DNA of 64,000 nucleotides. Origin: Apostichopus japonicus. Lineage: Eukaryota > Echinodermata > Holothuroidea > Aspidochirotida > Stichopodidae. Shown piece after piece: positions 49,801-61,818 of the stretch. The stretch lies in the NCBI RefSeq assembly GCF_037975245.1, contig NC_092567.1, positions 11,191,376 through 11,255,375 of the forward strand. The letters are read 5' to 3'. The notes below the pieces were generated by a model. It saw nothing but the letters and a program-made list of their open reading frames with translations, did not search any database and was not told where the DNA came from. Numbering within the stretch: the stretch's first letter is position 1; the number at the start of each line of letters is the position of its first letter. The position numbers and the translations under genes were made by a program.

Positions 49801-52307
49801 TGATATTATGTCTAAATAATGTTTTCATATCATTCCACTAGTTGAGTGGGAATGAGGGGTGGGGATGATTGGAAAGCCCTATTGAGAAAATACACTGTTG
49901 CATATGCTACATTCATACAATTTGATATATCTCAGAGAAATATGGTTGTACACTGTTGTGGTTTTCTCATATTGTTCCAGAAAGATTTTTTTACCATTTC
50001 CAACAGCACAGATTAAGGTGCATTAAAGATAGGTAATTTTATTTTTGTTTTCAACTTTTAGGGTCCCATTATGTATGTGAGAATTTAATGAACATCTACC
50101 ATTAATTTTTGACAATCTTATTTCCACCATTTCAAGGTTTCCATGTCATCCCAAATTGGTAAACTGCTTAGACTCAAATACATCAGTGTAGAAAATTACC
50201 TTGTACAACTTTTACAGGCTCCACCAATATATGGAACCATCATGTGGAGCAGAAAGGGGGAGGGGACGGGGGGGGGTAGCAACTGGGAAAGCAGGTTAGA
50301 GCTCTCATTAAGATCAAATATTTGAAAGCATAGGATTTTATGTGAATTCATCCTTGTTGAATGGGATGGAGGGTCGGTGGGGGGGGGGGGTGGATCCAAG
50401 TGACTTGGCTGCCCTCTTGGACATAATTTGCTTTTATCCCTGCTACATAAAGTTTGATATGTCTTGAAAATTACAGATTGTACACTATCTAGCTCATTGC
50501 ATGGGGCAGTTCAAGGTGTGGGTTACTATGGAATCAGGTACCGTATACAGGGTTAGACCTCCATGATGCCCTAATGTTGTGATATTATGTCTTAATAATG
50601 TTTTCATATCATTCCACTAGTTGAGTGGGAATGAGGGGTGGAGATGATTGGAAAGCGCTATTGAGAAAATGCACTGTTGCATATGCTACATTCATACAAT
50701 TTGATATATCTCAGAGAAAATAGGGTTGTACACTGTTAGGGTTTTCTCCTATTGTTTGAGGAAGATTTTTTTACCATTTCCAACAGCATAGATTAAGGTA
50801 TATTAAATGATAGTTAATTTTATTTTTGTTTTCAACTTTTAGGGTCCCATTTATGTATGTGAGAATTTAATGAACATCACTACCATTAATTTTTGACCAT
50901 CTTATTTCCACCATTTCAAGGTTTCCATGCCATCCCAAATTGGGAAACTGCTCAATCTCAAATATATCAGTGTAGAAAATTACTTTCTCCAACTTTTACA
51001 TTCACCACAAATATGTAGAACCATCATGTGGAGCAGATAGGGGGGAGGGGAGGGGAGGGGGGGTAGCAACTGGGAAAGCAGGTTAGAGCTCTCATTAGGA
51101 TCAAATATTTGAAAGCATAGGATTTTATGTGAATTCGTCCTTGTTGAATGGGATGGAGGTTCGGTGGGGGGGGGGGGGGATGGATCCAAGTGACTTGGCT
51201 GCCCTCTTGGACATAATTTGCTTTCATCCCTGCTACATAAAGTTTGATATGTCTTGAAAATTACAGATTGTACACTATCCCACTATCTAGCTCATTGCAT
51301 GGGGCAGTTGGTGTCGGTTACTATGGAATCAGGTACCGTATACAGGGTTAGACCTCCATAATGCCCTAATATTGTGATATTATGTCTAAATAATGTTTTC
51401 ATATCATTCCACTAGTTGAGTGGGAATGAGGGGTGGGGATGATTGGAAAGCCCTATTGAGAAAATACACTGTTGCATATGCTACATTCATACAATTTGAT
51501 ATATCTCAGAGAAATATGGTTGTACACTGTTGTGGTTTTCTCATATTGTTCCAGAAAGATTTTTTTACCATTTCCAACAGCACAGATTAAGGTGCATTAA
51601 AGATAGGTAATTTTATTTTTGTTTTCAACTTTTAGGGTCCCATTATGTATGTGAGAATTTAATGAACATCTACCATTAATTTTTGACAATCTTATTTCCA
51701 CCATTTCAAGGTTTCCATGTCATCCCAAATTGGTAAACTGCTTAGACTCAAATACATCAGTGTAGAAAATTACCTTGTACAACTTTTACAGGCTCCACCA
51801 ATATATGGAACCATCATGTGGAGCAGAAAGGGGGAGGGGACGGGGGGGGGGTAGCAACTGGGAAAGCAGGTTATAACTCTCATTAAGATCAAATATTTGA
51901 AAGCATAGGATTTTATGTGAATTCGTCCTTGTTGAATGGGATGGAGGGTCGGTGGGGGGGGGGATCCAAGTGACTTGGCTGCCCTCTTGGACATAATTTG
52001 CTTTTATCCCTGCTACATAAAGTTTGATATGTCTTGAAAATTACAGATTGTACACTATCTAGCTCATTGCATGGGGAAGTTCAAGGTGTCGGTTACTATG
52101 GAATCAGGTACCGTATACAGGGTTAGACCTCCATTATGCCCTAATATTGTGATATTATGTCTAAATAATGTTTTCATATCATTCCACTAGTTGAGTGGGA
52201 ATGAGGGGTGGGGATGATTGGAAAGCCCTATTGAGAAAATACACTGTTGCATATGCTACATTCATACAATTTGATATATCTCAGAGAAATATGGTTGTAC
52301 ACTGTTG

Positions 52308-55300
52308 TGGTTTTCTCATATTGTTCCAGAAAGATTTTTTTACCATTTCCAACAGCATAGATTAAAGTGATGTATATTAAATGTAAAGTAGAATTTCTTT
52401 TTTTCAACTCTTAGGGTCCCCATAATGTGTGTGAGAATTTAATGAAGTCTAATATTAATTTTTGACCATCTTATTTCCACCGTTTCAAAGTTTCGATGTC
52501 ATTCCAAATTGGTAAACTACTCAGACTCAAATACATCAGTGTAGAAAATTACCTTGTACAACTTTTACAAGTTCCACCCATATGTGGATCCATCATGTGG
52601 TGCAGTTAGGGGTGCGGGGGTTGCTGTAGAGGGCAACTGGGAATGCAGGTACATAGGTTTGAGATCTCATTAATATCAAATATTTGAAAGCATAGGATTT
52701 TATGTGTATTCATCCTTGTTGAATGGGATGGAGGGTGGGGAGGGGGTGGGTCCAAGGGGCTTGGCAGGAGACTATTTGCTTTTATCCCTGCTAAATAAAG
52801 TTTGATATGTCTTGAAAATTACAGATTGTACACTATCTAGCTCATTGCATGGGGCAGTTGGTGTCGGTTACTATGGAATCAGGTACCGTATACAGGGTTA
52901 GACCTCCATAATGCCCTAATATTGTGATATTATGTCTAAATTATGTTTTCATATCATTCCACTAGTTGAGTGGGAATGAGGGGTGGAGATGATTGGAAAG
53001 TGCTATTGAGAAAATACACTGTTGCATATGCTACATTCATACAATTTGATATATCTCAGAGAAAATAGGGTTGTACACTGTTAGGGTTTTCTCCTATTGT
53101 TTGAGGAAGATTTTTTTAGCATTTCCAACAGCATAGATTAAGGTATATTACATGATAGTTAATTTTATGTTTGTTTTCAACTTTTAGGGTCCCATTTATG
53201 TATGTGAGAATTTAATGAACATCTACCATTAGTTTTTGACCATCTTATTTCCACCATTTCAAGGTTTCCATGCCATCCCAAATTGGGAAACTGCTCAATC
53301 TCAAATATATCAGTGTAAAAAATTACTTTCTCCAACTTTTACATTCACCACCAATATGTAGAACCATCATGTGGAGCAGATAGGGGGGAGGGGAGGGGAG
53401 GGGGGTAGCAACTGGGAAAGCAGGTTAGAGCTCTCATTAGGATCAAATATTTGAAAGCATAGGATTTTATGTGAATTCGTCCTTGTTGAATGGGATGGAG
53501 GTTCGGTGGGGGGGGGGGGGGATGGATCCAAGTGACTTGGCTGCCCTCTTGGACATAATTTGCTTTCATCCCTGTTACATAAAGTTTGATATGTCTTGAA
53601 AATTACAGATTGTACACTATCCCACTATCTAGCTCATTGCATGGGGCAGTTGGTGTCGGTTACTATGGAATCAGGTACCGTATACAGGGTTAGACCTCCA
53701 TAATGCCCTAATATTGTGATATTATGTCTAAATAATGTTTTCATATCATTCCACTAGTTGAGTGGGAATGAGGGGTGGAGATGATTGGAAAGCGCTATTG
53801 AGAAAATACACTGTTGCATATGCTACATTCATACAATTTGATATATCTCAGAGAAAATAGGGTTGTACACTGTTAAGGTTTTCTCCTATTATTTGAGAAA
53901 GATTTTTTTACCATTTCCAACAGCATAGATTAATGTGCATTAAATGATAGGTAAATTTATTTTTGTTTTCAACTTTTAGGGTCCCATTATGTATGTGAGA
54001 ATTTAATGAACATCTACCATTAATTTTTGACAATCTTATTTCCACCATTTCAAGGTTTCCATGTCATCCCAAATTGGTAAACTGCTTAGACTCAAATACA
54101 TCAGTGTAGAAAATTACCTTGTACAACTTTTACAGGCTCCACCAATATGTGGAACCATCATGTGGAGCAGAAAGGGGGAGGGGAGGGGGGGGGTAGCAAC
54201 TGGGAAAGCAGGTTATAACTCTCATTAAGATCAAATATTTGAAAGCATAGGATTTTATGTGAATTCGTCCTTGTTGAATGGGATGGAGGTTCGGTGGGGG
54301 GGGGGGGTGGATCCAAGTGACTTGGCTGCCCTCTTGGACATAATTTGCTTTTATCCCTGCTACATAAAGTTTGATATGTCTTGAAAATTACAGATTGTAC
54401 ACTATCTAGCTCATTGCATGGGGCAGTTCAAGGTGTCGGTTACTATGGAATCAGGTACCGTATACAGGGTTAGACCTCCATGATGCCCTAATATTGTTAT
54501 ATTATGTCTAAATAATGTTTTCATATCATTCCACTAGTTGAGTGGGAATGAGGGGTGGAGATGATTGGAAAGCGCTATTGAGAAAATGCACTGTTGCATA
54601 TGCTACATTCATACAATTTGATATATCTCAGAGAAAATAGGGTTGTACACTGTTAGGGTTTTCTCCTATTGTTTGAGGAAGATTTTTTTACCATTTCCAG
54701 CAGCATAGATTAAGGTATATTAAATGATAGTTAATTTTATTTTTGTTTTCAACTTTTAGGGTCCCATTTATGTATGTGAGCATTTAATGAACATCGCTAC
54801 CATTAATTTTTGACCATCTTATTTCCACCATTTCAAGGTTTCCATGCCATCCCAAATTGGGAAACTGCTCAATCTCAAATATATCATTGTAGAAAATTAC
54901 TTTCTCCAACTTTTACATTCACCACAAATATGTAGAACCATCATGTGGAGCAGATAGGGGGGAGGGGAGGGGAGGGGGGTAGCAACTGGGAAAGCAGGTT
55001 AGAGCTCTTATTAGGATCAAATATTTTAGAGCATAGGATTTTATGTGAATTCATCCTTGTTGAATGGGATGGAGGGTCGGTGGGGGGGGGGGGATGGATC
55101 CAAGTGACTTGGCTGCCCTGTTGAACATAATTTGCTTTTATCCCTGCTATATAAAGGTTGATATGTCTTGAAAATAACAGATTGTACACTATCAGCTCAT
55201 TGCATGGGGAAGTTCAAGGTGTCGGTTACTATGGAATCAGGTACCGTATACAGGGTTAGACCTCCATTATGCCCTAATATTGTGATATTATGTCTAAATA

Positions 55301-58300
55301 ATGTTTTCAAATCATTCCACTAGTTGAGTGGGAATGAGGGGTGGGGATGATTGGAAAGCCCTATTGAGAAAATACACTGTTGCATATGCTACATTCATAC
55401 AATTTGATATATCTCAGAGAAATATGGTTGTACACTGTTGTGGTTTTCTCATATTGTTCCAGAAAGATTTTTTTACCATTTCCAACAGCATAGATTAAAG
55501 TGATGTATATTAAATGTAAAGTAGAATTTCTTTTTTTCAACTCTTAGGGTCCCCATAATGTGTGTGAGAATTTAATGAAGTCTAATATTAATTTTTGACC
55601 ATCTTATTTCCACCGTTTCAAAGTTTCGATGTCATTCCAAATTGGTAAACTACTCAGACTCAAATACATCAGTGTAGAAAATTACCTTGTACAACTTTTA
55701 CAAGTTCCACCCATATGTGGATCCATCATGTGGTGCAGTTAGGGGTGCGGGGGTTGCTGTAGAGGGCAACTGGGAATGCAGGTACATAGGTTTGAGATCT
55801 CATTAATATCAAATATTTGAAAGCATAGGATTTTATGTGTATTCATCCTTGTTGAATGGGATGGAGGGTGGGGAGGGGGTGGGTCCAAGGGGCTTGGCAG
55901 GAGACTATTTGCTTTTATCCCTGCTAAATAAAGTTTGATATGTCTTGAAAATTACAGATTGTACACTATCTAGCTCATTGCATGGGGCAGTTGGTGTCGG
56001 TTACTATGGAATCAGGTACCGTATACAGGGTTAGACCTCCATAATGCCCTAATATTGTGATATTATGTCTAAATTATGTTTTCATATCATTCCACTAGTT
56101 GAGTGGGAATGAGGGGTGGAGATGATTGGAAAGCGCTATTGAGAAAATACACTGTTGCATATGCTACATTCATACAATTTGATATATCTCAGAGAAAATA
56201 GGGTTGTACACTGTTAGGGTTTTCTCCTATTGTTTGAAGAAGATTTTTTTACCATTTCCAACAGCATAGATTAAGGTATATTAAATGATAGTTAATTTTA
56301 TGTTTGTTTTCAACTTTTAGGGTCCCATTTATGTATGTGAGAATTTAATGAACATCTACCATTAGTTTTTGACCATCTTATTTCCACCATTTCAAGGTTT
56401 CCATGCCATCCCAAATTGGGAAACTGCTCAATCTCAAATATATCAGTGTAAAAAATTACTTTCTCCAACTTTTACATTCACCACCAATATGTAGAACCAT
56501 CATGTGGAGCAGATAGGGGGGAGGGGAGGGGAGGGGGGTAGCAACTGGGAAAGCAGGTTAGAGCTCTCATTAGGATCAAATATTTGAAAGCATAGGATTT
56601 TATGTGAATTCGTCCTTGTTGAATGGGATGGAGGTTCGGTGGGGGGGGGGGATGGATCCAAGTGACTTGGCTGCCCTCTTGGACATAATTTGCTTTCATC
56701 CCTGCTACATAAAGTTTGATATGTCTTGAAAATTACAGATTGTACACTATCCCACTATCTAGCTCATTGCATGGGGCAGTTGGTGTCGGTTACTATGGAA
56801 TCAGGTACCGTATACAGGGTTAGACCTCCATAATGCCCTAATATTGTGATATTATGTCTAAATAATGTTTTCATATCATTCCACTAGTTGAGTGGGAATG
56901 AGGGGTGGAGATGATTGGAAAGCGCTATTGAGAAAATACACTGTTGCATATGCTACATTCATACAATTTGATATATCTCAGAGAAAATAGGGTTGTACAC
57001 TGTTAAGGTTTTCTCCTATTATTTGAGAAAGATTTTTTTACCATTTCCAACAGCATAGATTAATGTGCATTAAATGATAGGTAAATTTATTTTTGTTTCA
57101 ACTTTTAGGGTCCCATTATGTATGTGAGAATTTAATGAACATCTACCATTAATTTTTGACAATCTTATTTCCACCATTTCAAGGTTTCCATGTCATCCCA
57201 AATTGGTAAACTGCTTAGACTCAAATACATCAGTGTAGAAAATTACCTTGTACAACTTTTACAGGCTCCACCAATATGTGGAACCATCATGTGGAGCAGA
57301 AAGGGGGAGGGGAGGGGGGGGGGGGTAGCAACTGGGAAAGCAGGTTATAACTCTCATTAAGATCAAATATTTGAAAGCATAGGATTTTATGTGAATTCGT
57401 CCTTGTTGAATGGGATGGAGGTTCGGTGGGGGGGGGGGGGTGGATCCAAGTGACTTGGCTGCCCTCTTGGACATAATTTGCTTTTATCCCTGCTACATAA
57501 AGTTTGATATGTCTTGAAAATTACAGATTGTACACTATCTAGCTCATTGCATGGGGCAGTTCAAGGTGTCGGTTACTATGGAATCAGGTACCGTATACAG
57601 GGTTAGACCTCCATTATGCCCTAATATTGTTATATTATGTCTAAATAATGTTTTCATATCATTCCACTAGTTGAGTGGGAATGAGGGGTGGAGATGATTG
57701 GAAAGCGCTATTGAGAAAATGCACTGTTGCATATGCTACATTCATACAATTTGATATATCTCAGAGAAAATAGGGTTGTACACTGTTAGGGTTTTCTCCT
57801 ATTGTTTGAGGAAGATTTTTTTACCATTTCCAACAGCATAGATTAAGGTATATTAAATGATAGTTAATTTTATTTTTGTTTTCAACTTTTAGGGTCCCAT
57901 TTATGTATGTGAGAATTTAATGAACATCGCTACCATTAATTTTTGACCATCTTATTTCCACCATTTCAAGGTGTCCATGCCATCCCAAATTGGGAAACTG
58001 CTCAATCTCAAATATATCATTGTAGAAAATTACTTTCTCCAACTTTTACATTCACCACAAATATGTAGAACCATCATGTGGAGCAGATAGGGGGGAGGGG
58101 AGGGGAGGGGGGTAGCAACTGGGAAAGCAGGTTAGAGCTCTTATTAGGATCAAATATTTTAGAGCATAGGATTTTATGTGAATTCATCCTTGTTGAATGG
58201 GATGGAGGGTCGGTGGGGGGGGGGATGGATCCAAGTGACTTGGCTGCCCTGTTGAACATAATTTGCTTTTATCCCTGCTATATAAAGGTTGATATGTCTT

Positions 58301-58570
58301 GAAAATAACAGATTGTACACTATCTAGCTCATTGCATGGGGAAGTTCAAGGTGTCGGTTACTATGGAATCAGGTACCGTATACAGGGTTAGACCTCCATT
58401 ATGCCCTAATATTGTGATATTATGTCTAAATAATGTTTTCATATCATTCCACTAGTTGAGTGGGAATGAGGGGTGGGGATGATTGGAAAGCCCTATTGAG
58501 AAAATACACTGTTGCATATGCTACATTCATACAATTTGATATATCTCAGAGAAATATGGTTGTACACTGT
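52308..58570. repeat. 3.13-kb higher-order repeat, two copies
   Basis: The four-unit block starting at 52308 recurs at 55441. Matched markers are 52752/55885, 53528/56658, 54313/57445 and 55100/58231, differences 3130-3133. Variant blocks such as CAACTCTTAGGGTCCCCATA and ACTACTCAGACTC occur in this window only at equivalent places in the two copies, showing a recent block duplication. Confidence 0.9.
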
Positions 58571-59308
58571 TGTGGTTTTCTCATATTGTTCCAGAAAGAT
58601 TTTTTTACCATTTCCAACAGCATAGATTAAGGTGCATTGAAGATAGGTAATTTTATTTTTGTTTTCAACTTTTAGGGTCCCATTTATGTATGTGAGAATT
58701 TAATGAACATCTACCATTAATTTTTGACCATCTTATTTCCACCATTTCAAGGTTTCCATGCCATCCCAAATTGGGAAACTGCTCAATCTCAAATATATCA
58801 GTGTAGAAAATTACTTTCTCCAACTTTTACATTCACCACAAATATGTAGAACCATCATGTGGAGCAGATAGGGGGGAGGGGAGGGGAGGGGGGTAGCAAC
58901 TGGGAAAGCAGGTTAGAGCTCTCATTAGGATCAAATATTTTAGAGCATAGGATTTTATGTGAATTCATCCTTGTTGAATGGGATGGAGGTTCGGTGGGGG
59001 GGGGGGTGGATCCAAGTGACTTGGCTGCCCTCTTGGACATAATTTGCTTTTATCCCTGCTACATAAAGTTTGATATGTCTTGAAAATTACAGATTGTACA
59101 CTATCCCACTATCTAGCTCATTGCATGGGGCAGTTCAAGGTGTCGGTTACTATGGAATCAGGTACCGTATACAGGGTTAGACCTCCATTATGCCCTAATA
59201 TTGTGATATTATGTCTAAATAATGTTTTCATATCATTCCACTAGTTGAGTGGGAATGAGGGGTGGGGATGATTGGAAAGCCCTATTGAGAAAATACACTG
59301 TTGCATAG

Positions 59309-59600
59309 GTTGCCGGACAAATACCCCCCGGACAAATACCCCCCGGACATATACCCCCCGGACTCATACCCCCGAGACAAGTACCCCCCGGACAATCACC
59401 CCCCGGACAAAAACCCCCGAGGACGAACACCTACGAGGACAACTACCCCCCGGACAAATACCCCCCGGACATACACCCCCGAGGACAAATACCCCCGAGG
59501 ATAAGTACCCCCCAGACAACTACCCCCGGGACAACTACCCCCGGACATACACCCACGAGGAAAAATACCCCCGATGACAATTAACCCCACCCCCAGCAAT
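59309..59600 (+). repeat. 15-bp C-rich minisatellite (GGACAAATACCCCCC)
   Basis: About 18 copies of GGACAAATACCCCCC and variants (GGACATATACCCCCC, GAGGACAACTACCCC). It directly abuts the end of the AB array in the middle of a B module. Because 15 is a multiple of three, all frames give short repeated peptides (TPRTN, GGICP); these are not taken as genes. Confidence 0.93.
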
Positions 59601-59922
59601 TACCTCCGGGAAAGCTCTACCCGCACAAATACACCGGCACAGATACCTGACTCAGGTTAGGACCCGAACTAAACCAGAATACGCCCTCCCCCCCCCCCCC
59701 CAAGCGGACCTTTAGCTGGTGAACTCCGTAGTACGAAAGCCCATTAGGGCCATGAAAGAAAATTGTCTTAATCTGGTATATCAGATTATTATTCTGATAT
59801 ATCAGATTATTATTCTGATATGAAACGTTAAAGCATATGACAATCAAAATATGCATCTTGTAATTAGAAATTGACCGGCTGTTCCAGGTCTTCTATATAA
59901 CCAAATTTAAAATCATCAACAA
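59601..59922. other. No gene seen
   Basis: Holds a C-run near 59688-59702 and a short tandem repeat of ATATCAGATTATTATTCTG (59778-59820). Confidence 0.6.
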
Positions 59923-60046
<124 letters not shown>

Positions 60047-60072
60047 TAAATCGTTATACAAGATATAGCAGA

Positions 60073-60455
60073 TACGGAAGCGTAGAAGGGACATTGCATT
60101 GACGAGTTACCAACTTGACAAAACGACAATTTTCTGCAAATTGACGAGTTGTCGAGATGGTAACGTGACAAAATTCAGAAAATTGACGTTTCGACGAGAT
60201 AACGGATCTCGTCAATGCAACAATTTTCTGCAAATTGACGAGTTGCACACTTACTACGTATACCATCTCGACAAGATGACAAAATTCAGAAAATTGACGT
60301 TTTGACGAGATCCTTTATCTCGTCAACTGGTCAATTTTCTGAATTTTGTCATCTTGTCGAGATGGTAGTAAGTGTGCAACTCGTCAATTTGCAGAAAATT
60401 GTCGTTTTGTCAAGTTGGTAACTCGTCAATGCAATGTCCCTTCTACGCTTCCGTA
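60073..60455. mobile_element. 383-bp fold-back element with 6-bp duplication
   Basis: The outer ends TACGGAAGCGTAGAAGGGAC and its complement at 60436-60455 begin arms that pair over most of the element. The flanks are a perfect 6-bp direct repeat, AGCAGA, at 60067-60072 and 60456-60461. The arms are made of CAATTTTCTGCAAATTGACG and CAAAATTCAGAAAATTGACG words. The left half carries one extra copy of the arm motif, so the structure is three-armed, with hairpin centres GACGAGATAACGGATCTCGT and GACGAGATCCTTTATCTCGT. It has no coding capacity. The superfamily is undecided; a 6-bp duplication is not hAT-like. Confidence 0.88.
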
Positions 60456-60881
60456 AGCAGACTAAAAAATTAGTTTTCGAACAATAAAAGGAGTCGGTTA
60501 AAAAGTGATGTGTATTTTCTTTGAAAACATATGGTAGTTTTCAAGAAGCCCATATAAATCTAAATTCGGTTAAACATCTTGAAAATTGTAGCCGAAAACA
60601 GTTATATTTAGTTCAAATTCATTTTCTATATTAAAAAATAAGATTTATAGGTCGATCAACAGAGTTTTTGTGTCGAAAAATACAGTTCACCAAAGAAAAA
60701 CTAACTTTTTCGAATTATTGCACATACGGCTTGCCATCCCCGTCCACAGTATGCAAGACCCATTTCTCAGAAATGAAACCACGCGATTGCACTGGCCCGA
60801 ACTTTTATAGCGTAGCATAACGTAGGTAAGGGGTCGTCTGTAATTTCTCAGCTAATAGTGAATCTGCTTCAATCAGCAAAT

Positions 60882-61145
60882 ATGGAAATTTTAGTGTCAC
60901 AACGAGGTGGTCGAAAACTGATTTTTGAAGGTTATCGATACACACATCAGAAGACATTGGCAGATGGTAAAGACAGCTGGGAGTGTGTCTATCGGCGTAA
61001 TCATCGCAACTGCAAAGCCAGACTAAAAACAACCGAGAATCATGTCGTCGATCGTGTTAATGATCATACCCATCCACCCGAACCAATGGAGATAGAGGCT
61101 GAAAAAGCACGCACTGCAATCAAACGACGTGCACGTGAAACCGAG
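60882..61145 (+). CDS. FLYWCH-type zinc-finger exon
   Basis: From ATG at 60882 the frame reads MEILVSQRGGRKLIFEGYRY, then HQKTLADGKDSWECVYRRNH and CKARLKTT, with a final DHTHPP. This is the FLYWCH domain pattern: an F-L-Y start, W before the first Cys, a second Cys, and a His-x-His pair. After the domain comes the usual basic helix (EKARTAIKRRARETE), and then a perfect donor GTAAGT at 61146. FLYWCH domains bind DNA or protein and occur both in host transcription factors and in MULE-type transposases; with one exon I cannot choose between these. The 88 codons end in phase 0. CAATCAG just before the ATG could act as an acceptor, so this may not be the first exon. The next exon is not in view; the intron contains the 61202-62194 insertion. 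Confidence 0.8.
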
Positions 61146-61389
61146 GTAAGTTTCCAAGCTCATATGAAGCCACATTTAGGGACTGTAACTCGAGGGGGAG
61201 GCAGGGACGTAGCTAAGGTCTGATGATTTTTTTTTTGGGGGGGGGGTGTAGTGGCTGAAATTCCAAGTGGATGGGTTTTGGAGCCAGAGAATTCCGACTG
61301 CCGCCTGTATTCCCCCCCCCCCGTACTAATCGCCAACATTAACATGTTAAACGCGCGCATAGCGCGCGAAATCTGTTTTCGATCCATTT

Positions 61390-61516
61390 GTACCACTTCA
61401 CCACACCTGTACCTGTACCTGTACCACACACCTGTACCACATATCCTGTACCACATATCTGTACCACACACCTGTACCACACACCTGTACCACACACCTG
61501 TACCACATTTGTACCA
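61390..61516 (+). repeat. CTGTACCACACAC minisatellite
   Basis: About eight copies of a 12-14 bp unit, CTGTACCACACAC or variant, within the hAT element. It is absent from the sister copy at 2181-3130, so it grew after the copies separated. Confidence 0.88.
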
Positions 61517-61770
61517 CTTTACAAACTTATTAATAACTCTGGTTAAGCATGTAAGCAACTGAGTAAAGTTACCTGCTTGAAGGCTACATAGACTACTAAA
61601 TACAAAAGCTATGTTAATGTAACAAAGGGGAAACATTTTCATTTTCAAAAAATTATATTCTACTACAAAGTAAGTTACCATAAATACAGTGCCTTTTACT
61701 AAAACGCTTAATAATATTTTCAGTGGGGGGGGGGGGGTGGGGATATTTATCACTCACATGACATTTTTTA

Positions 61771-61818
61771 AATTGTTCACTTCATTTCAACTAAGCATTC
61801 GGAATGAAGTGAACAATT
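61771..61818. repeat. Hairpin with 16-bp perfect arms
   Basis: AATTGTTCACTTCATT at 61771-61786 and its exact complement at 61803-61818 surround a 16-base loop, inside the second ~950-bp hAT copy. Confidence 0.9.

Larger units (their letters stand above)
38520..59308. repeat. 20.8-kb two-module tandem array (AB satellite)
   Basis: About 26 copies of module B, marked by CCAAGTGACTTGGCTGCCCT or the variant TCCAAGGGGCTTGG, start near 38821, 39642, 41032, 42417, 43193, 43981, 44775, 45539, 46010, 46469, 47260 and then every 775-791 bp to 59012. A standard unit is about 783 bp. Module A (about 303 bp) runs from TTACCATTTCCAACAGCATA through AATTGGTAAACTGC to the first G-tract. Module B (about 475 bp) runs from GCAACTGGGAAAGCAGG through the second G-tract and ACCGTATACAGGGTTAGACC to TTGTACACTGTT. 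The first unit is the most diverged. The 60-80 residue proline-rich minus-strand frames that recur are reading-frame artefacts of the G-tracts, whose lengths vary and shift frame. No open gene is present. Confidence 0.97.

Noticed and set aside
38628-59040. Family of recurring 60-80 residue minus-strand proteins (KRAAKSLGS, HSTRMNSHKIL)
   Set aside because: They are the same piece of the satellite unit. The frame changes with the length of the G-tract from unit to unit, so no constant protein is encoded.
38500-59310. CRISPR-like array
   Set aside because: Units are hundreds of bases long, with no short repeat-unique spacer pattern, and the DNA is eukaryotic.
59272-59599. TPRTN / GGICP repeat proteins
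   Set aside because: The 15-bp repeat is a multiple of three, so all frames stay open. There are no splice or start features and the flanks are satellite DNA.
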